Below, piece after piece: positions 61,954-64,000 of a DNA stretch of 64,000 bases. Each line of letters opens with the position of its first letter. The first letter of the stretch is position 1. Where the stretch lies: the NCBI GenBank assembly GCA_011390205.1, contig JAABSX010000004.1, forward strand, positions 1 through 64,000, read 5' to 3'. The notes below the pieces were generated by a model. It was not told the DNA's origin and did no database searches. It worked only from the letters and a program-made list of their open reading frames with translations. Made by a program: the position numbers and the translations under genes. The stretch comes from Microscillaceae bacterium (lineage in GTDB: Bacteria; Bacteroidota; Bacteroidia; Cytophagales; Microscillaceae).

Positions 61954-64000
61954 TTATTTTTTTACGATTCTCTTCACTGCATACCCCTGTGAAGTCATTA
62001 TTTTTAAGAAATAAACACCAGGACTGAGTTGGCCAATGTTCCACTCATATACTCCTGCCTGTGTATTGCTCACTGTAGGGCTTTGCTTGATGGCTTGCCC
62101 TTGGCCATTCGTCAATCCAAAGCGCACATTTTGATAAGCACTGCTCTGCAATCTGAGCTGCAGACGCTCTGCACTCGGATTCGGAAATATTTCTATAGAA
62201 TTGGCGAGGGCGTTGTTCTCATTGGCAAGCACTGTGATATTTACCTCATTAGAATATGCCTTTACGGAGCCAATAGCGGCTGCCACACGGTAAGTATAAG
62301 GTATATCACGGTTGATGATGTCATCCTGAAAAGTATTCGAGTTTGGGTCAAGCAATGCAATCTGCACAAACCCTCCTGTACCCGCTTTTCGCTCCACGAG
62401 ATAAGCAGTTTCATTATTGGCATTGTCTTGCCAATTAAGCACAATAGCATTGCTCAAGGGAGTACCTACTAAATTACTAGGAGCTACTGGTGGTGTACTT
62501 GCAGGAGGCAATGTAGTAGCACTTAACTCCTCAGATGAGTTTTGATTGATGCTCGTAACCGTTACAATCTTATAAAAATAAGTCGTATTCCCCACGAGTC
62601 CACTATTATCAATATATGAAATGCTGTTGGCAGGCAAGCTGGCTACCTCGTTGAAAGTTCCGCTAGAAGTATTTGCCCTCAAAATACGATATCCTGTTTC
62701 AATATTTGATATATCTTCCCAAGTAAGTTCTACGTTAATATCTGACAAGGCAGTAGCAGTAGCAGCATTAGGGGCTTTGGGGCGTGTATAATTATGCAAC
62801 TCTAGCTCAGGCGAAGGCAGCGGATAATTGGTATAAAGCCTAAACTCGCCAGGCTGCAAAGTGATTTGCATATTGGCATTGCTCACCGTCATGGGTGCAT
62901 CTTCGCTTCCCGAAAAATACTCATACCAAATGCCTGTATGCTGAAAATTGGCATTGACAGTTTGTGCAGTTGTCCCGAAGTTTCCTAAAACATGGACACT
63001 CATTTCATTGGCATTGGCGGGGGTAGCCGTGAAAGGCTGTGGAGTAAGGGTGATTTGCTTTTGTAGGCTATTGCCTCCTATGATAGAAACATCATTGGTT
63101 TTAAAAATAGAATAAGTTGTTTTGAGCTTGATGAGTTCGGCAAAAGTACGGTAAAGGCGATTGCGGTTAGGCTCGTCAAAATATTCCCAAAGAATGGGTT
63201 TGCGTCCTACTCTTCCGTTTTCGTTGATAGAGACATCATAGCCTACTTCTCCGAATTGCCAATACATCTTAGGCCCAGGAATGGCAAACAAGAATGCGTT
63301 GGCGGTTTTGATGCGGTCAAGTGCTGTAGCAAGATTTCTGACATTGTAGCCGCTTGTGCTTGCGCCATTGTTGAGGGCATCTACCATTTGCCGCTCTTCA
63401 TCGTGGCTTTCCATGTAGCCCACCAAACCATGTGTATTCCAGCCTCTGCCACCTCCATTGGTGAGCGATCGGGCATATGTGCCAGTGATGTTAGAATTGT
63501 TAGAAAATCCCAAGACATTTTCCTTGAAACTTCCGTGCATATTTCCCCAAAGCATCATGCCTTTGCTTGCCTCATTTAGACGGTATTCAGCCAATTCTCT
63601 TTCTTCTCCATTATCGGCAAAGTGTTCTAAAATTACATAAGAAGTCGGGTCAATCTCCCATATTTTATCAGCCATGCGCTTCAGAATAGCAATGCGTGCG
63701 TTGTCTCTAGCGCCCCAATCACCAAATCCGCTGCTGGGTGTCTGTGTCATTCCTTTGGAAAGGTCAAATCGGTAGCCATCAATTTTAAATTCTTCTATCC
63801 AGTATTTGTTAATACGGTCTATCAAATCTTTGGTGTATTGGCTTCCGTGGTTGAAGTCATAGAAAAAAGTCAATACACTGTGTGGGGCATCTACATTAAA
63901 CCAAGGATTGTTGGCTGTGGGCTTGTTCCCATCAAAATACAACTTCACATACGGAAATTCTCTATCGGCATGGTTGAGTACAATATCCAAAATGACCGCA
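61954..64000 (-). CDS. GH13 alpha-amylase-type enzyme with Fn3 and T9SS domains, 5' truncated
   Basis: The gene runs off the right edge; only the 3' part is visible, beginning inside GH13 region I (VILDIVLNHAD). Region II has the nucleophile Asp (DGYRFDLSKGM), region III the acid/base Glu (YVILEHFADN) and region IV His-Asp (GYMESHDEERQ), so the core is active. After the C-terminal beta domain come two fibronectin type III modules (about 400-490 and 500-580 of the visible part), and the protein ends in a type IX secretion sorting domain (IEIFPNPSAERLQL; GVYFLKIMTSQG). It is secreted or surface-bound and cleaves alpha-glucans. A terminator lies downstream. Confidence 0.93.
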   Translation of the reverse strand, partial: AVILDIVLNHADREFPYVKLYFDGNKPTANNPWFNVDAPHSVLTFFYDFNHGSQYTKDLIDRINKYWIEEFKIDGYRFDLSKGMTQTPSSGFGDWGARDNARIAILKRMADKIWEIDPTSYVILEHFADNGEERELAEYRLNEASKGMMLWGNMHGSFKENVLGFSNNSNITGTYARSLTNGGGRGWNTHGLVGYMESHDEERQMVDALNNGASTSGYNVRNLATALDRIKTANAFLFAIPGPKMYWQFGEVGYDVSINENGRVGRKPILWEYFDEPNRNRLYRTFAELIKLKTTYSIFKTNDVSIIGGNSLQKQITLTPQPFTATPANANEMSVHVLGNFGTTAQTVNANFQHTGIWYEYFSGSEDAPMTVSNANMQITLQPGEFRLYTNYPLPSPELELHNYTRPKAPNAATATALSDINVELTWEDISNIETGYRILRANTSSGTFNEVASLPANSISYIDNSGLVGNTTYFYKIVTVTSINQNSSEELSATTLPPASTPPVAPSNLVGTPLSNAIVLNWQDNANNETAYLVERKAGTGGFVQIALLDPNSNTFQDDIINRDIPYTYRVAAAIGSVKAYSNEVNITVLANENNALANSIEIFPNPSAERLQLRLQSSAYQNVRFGLTNGQGQAIKQSPTVSNTQAGVYEWNIGQLSPGVYFLKIMTSQGYAVKRIVKK

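Overview
The window looks like chromosomal DNA of a Bacteroidota bacterium, most probably a marine or saline Cytophagales-type organism. The genome is AT-rich. It carries a type IX secretion sorting domain (the truncated amylase at the right edge), Bacteroidota-typical small proteins (PUR/DUF3276, histone H1-like, DUF4199, DUF5522, DUF3299) and an Spt-like sphingolipid enzyme. Several sensors have SpoIIE outputs, and -7 promoter boxes of the TAnnTTTG type occur. Family and genus cannot be fixed from the sequence. There are no rRNA genes, insertion sequences, phage genes or CRISPR arrays; one tRNA (Asn) is present.

Layout. 1-2200 (minus strand): a small conserved protein, a PRC-barrel protein, a membrane-anchored protein and tRNA-Asn. 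2425-8959 (plus): a DegP/HtrA protease, an ALDH7-type aldehyde dehydrogenase, a lone receiver protein, a DUF3299 exported protein and a HAMP-SpoIIE phosphatase. 8976-11155 (minus): a 2-oxoglutarate/iron oxygenase followed by the chromate transporter ChrA. 11620-13669: complex I subunit NuoH and two small membrane proteins. 14046-17005 (plus): the phototrophy block of proton-pumping rhodopsin, lycopene cyclase and Blh carotene-cleaving dioxygenase, so retinal is made beside the pump that uses it. 17107-18641: two tandem SGNH hydrolase-like genes, the first without the catalytic serine. 18997-25639 (minus): malate dehydrogenase, a metallo-beta-lactamase-fold hydrolase, a receiver protein and a very large hybrid histidine kinase.

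25986-34465: a SulP anion transporter with an extra C-terminal domain, a lipoprotein, a LuxE-like acyl-activating protein, a TPR protein, biotin carboxylase AccC, the Spt-like enzyme and a histone H1-like protein. 34473-38426 (minus): a lone Cas6-like protein, the GTPase-like ATPase YchF, an AI-2E-family membrane protein and a PUR-fold protein. 38575-48662: RlpA, a DUF58 protein, groES-groEL, a fused SerB-SerA enzyme and a second SpoIIE sensor on a 7TM module. 48969-54942: an alanine/sodium symporter, a coiled-coil membrane protein, a dihydroorotase-like protein without metal ligands, a DUF4199 protein, an iron-type ABC ATPase and a DUF5522 protein. 55481-64000: a WecA-like sugar-phosphate transferase, a Sel1-repeat protein, PurB, a HAMP-GAF protein, a TM2 protein and the 3' part of a secreted GH13 amylase.

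Most of the window is housekeeping and signalling. The points most worth a second look are: the rhodopsin with a glycine at the carotenoid-antenna fenestration position beside its retinal genes; a solitary Cas6-like protein that seems to lack the usual catalytic-histidine segment; two catalytic families with a degenerate member (SGNH, dihydroorotase); the SerB-SerA fusion; a TGTCAG repeat array in front of groES; and two copies of a dispersed intergenic repeat.
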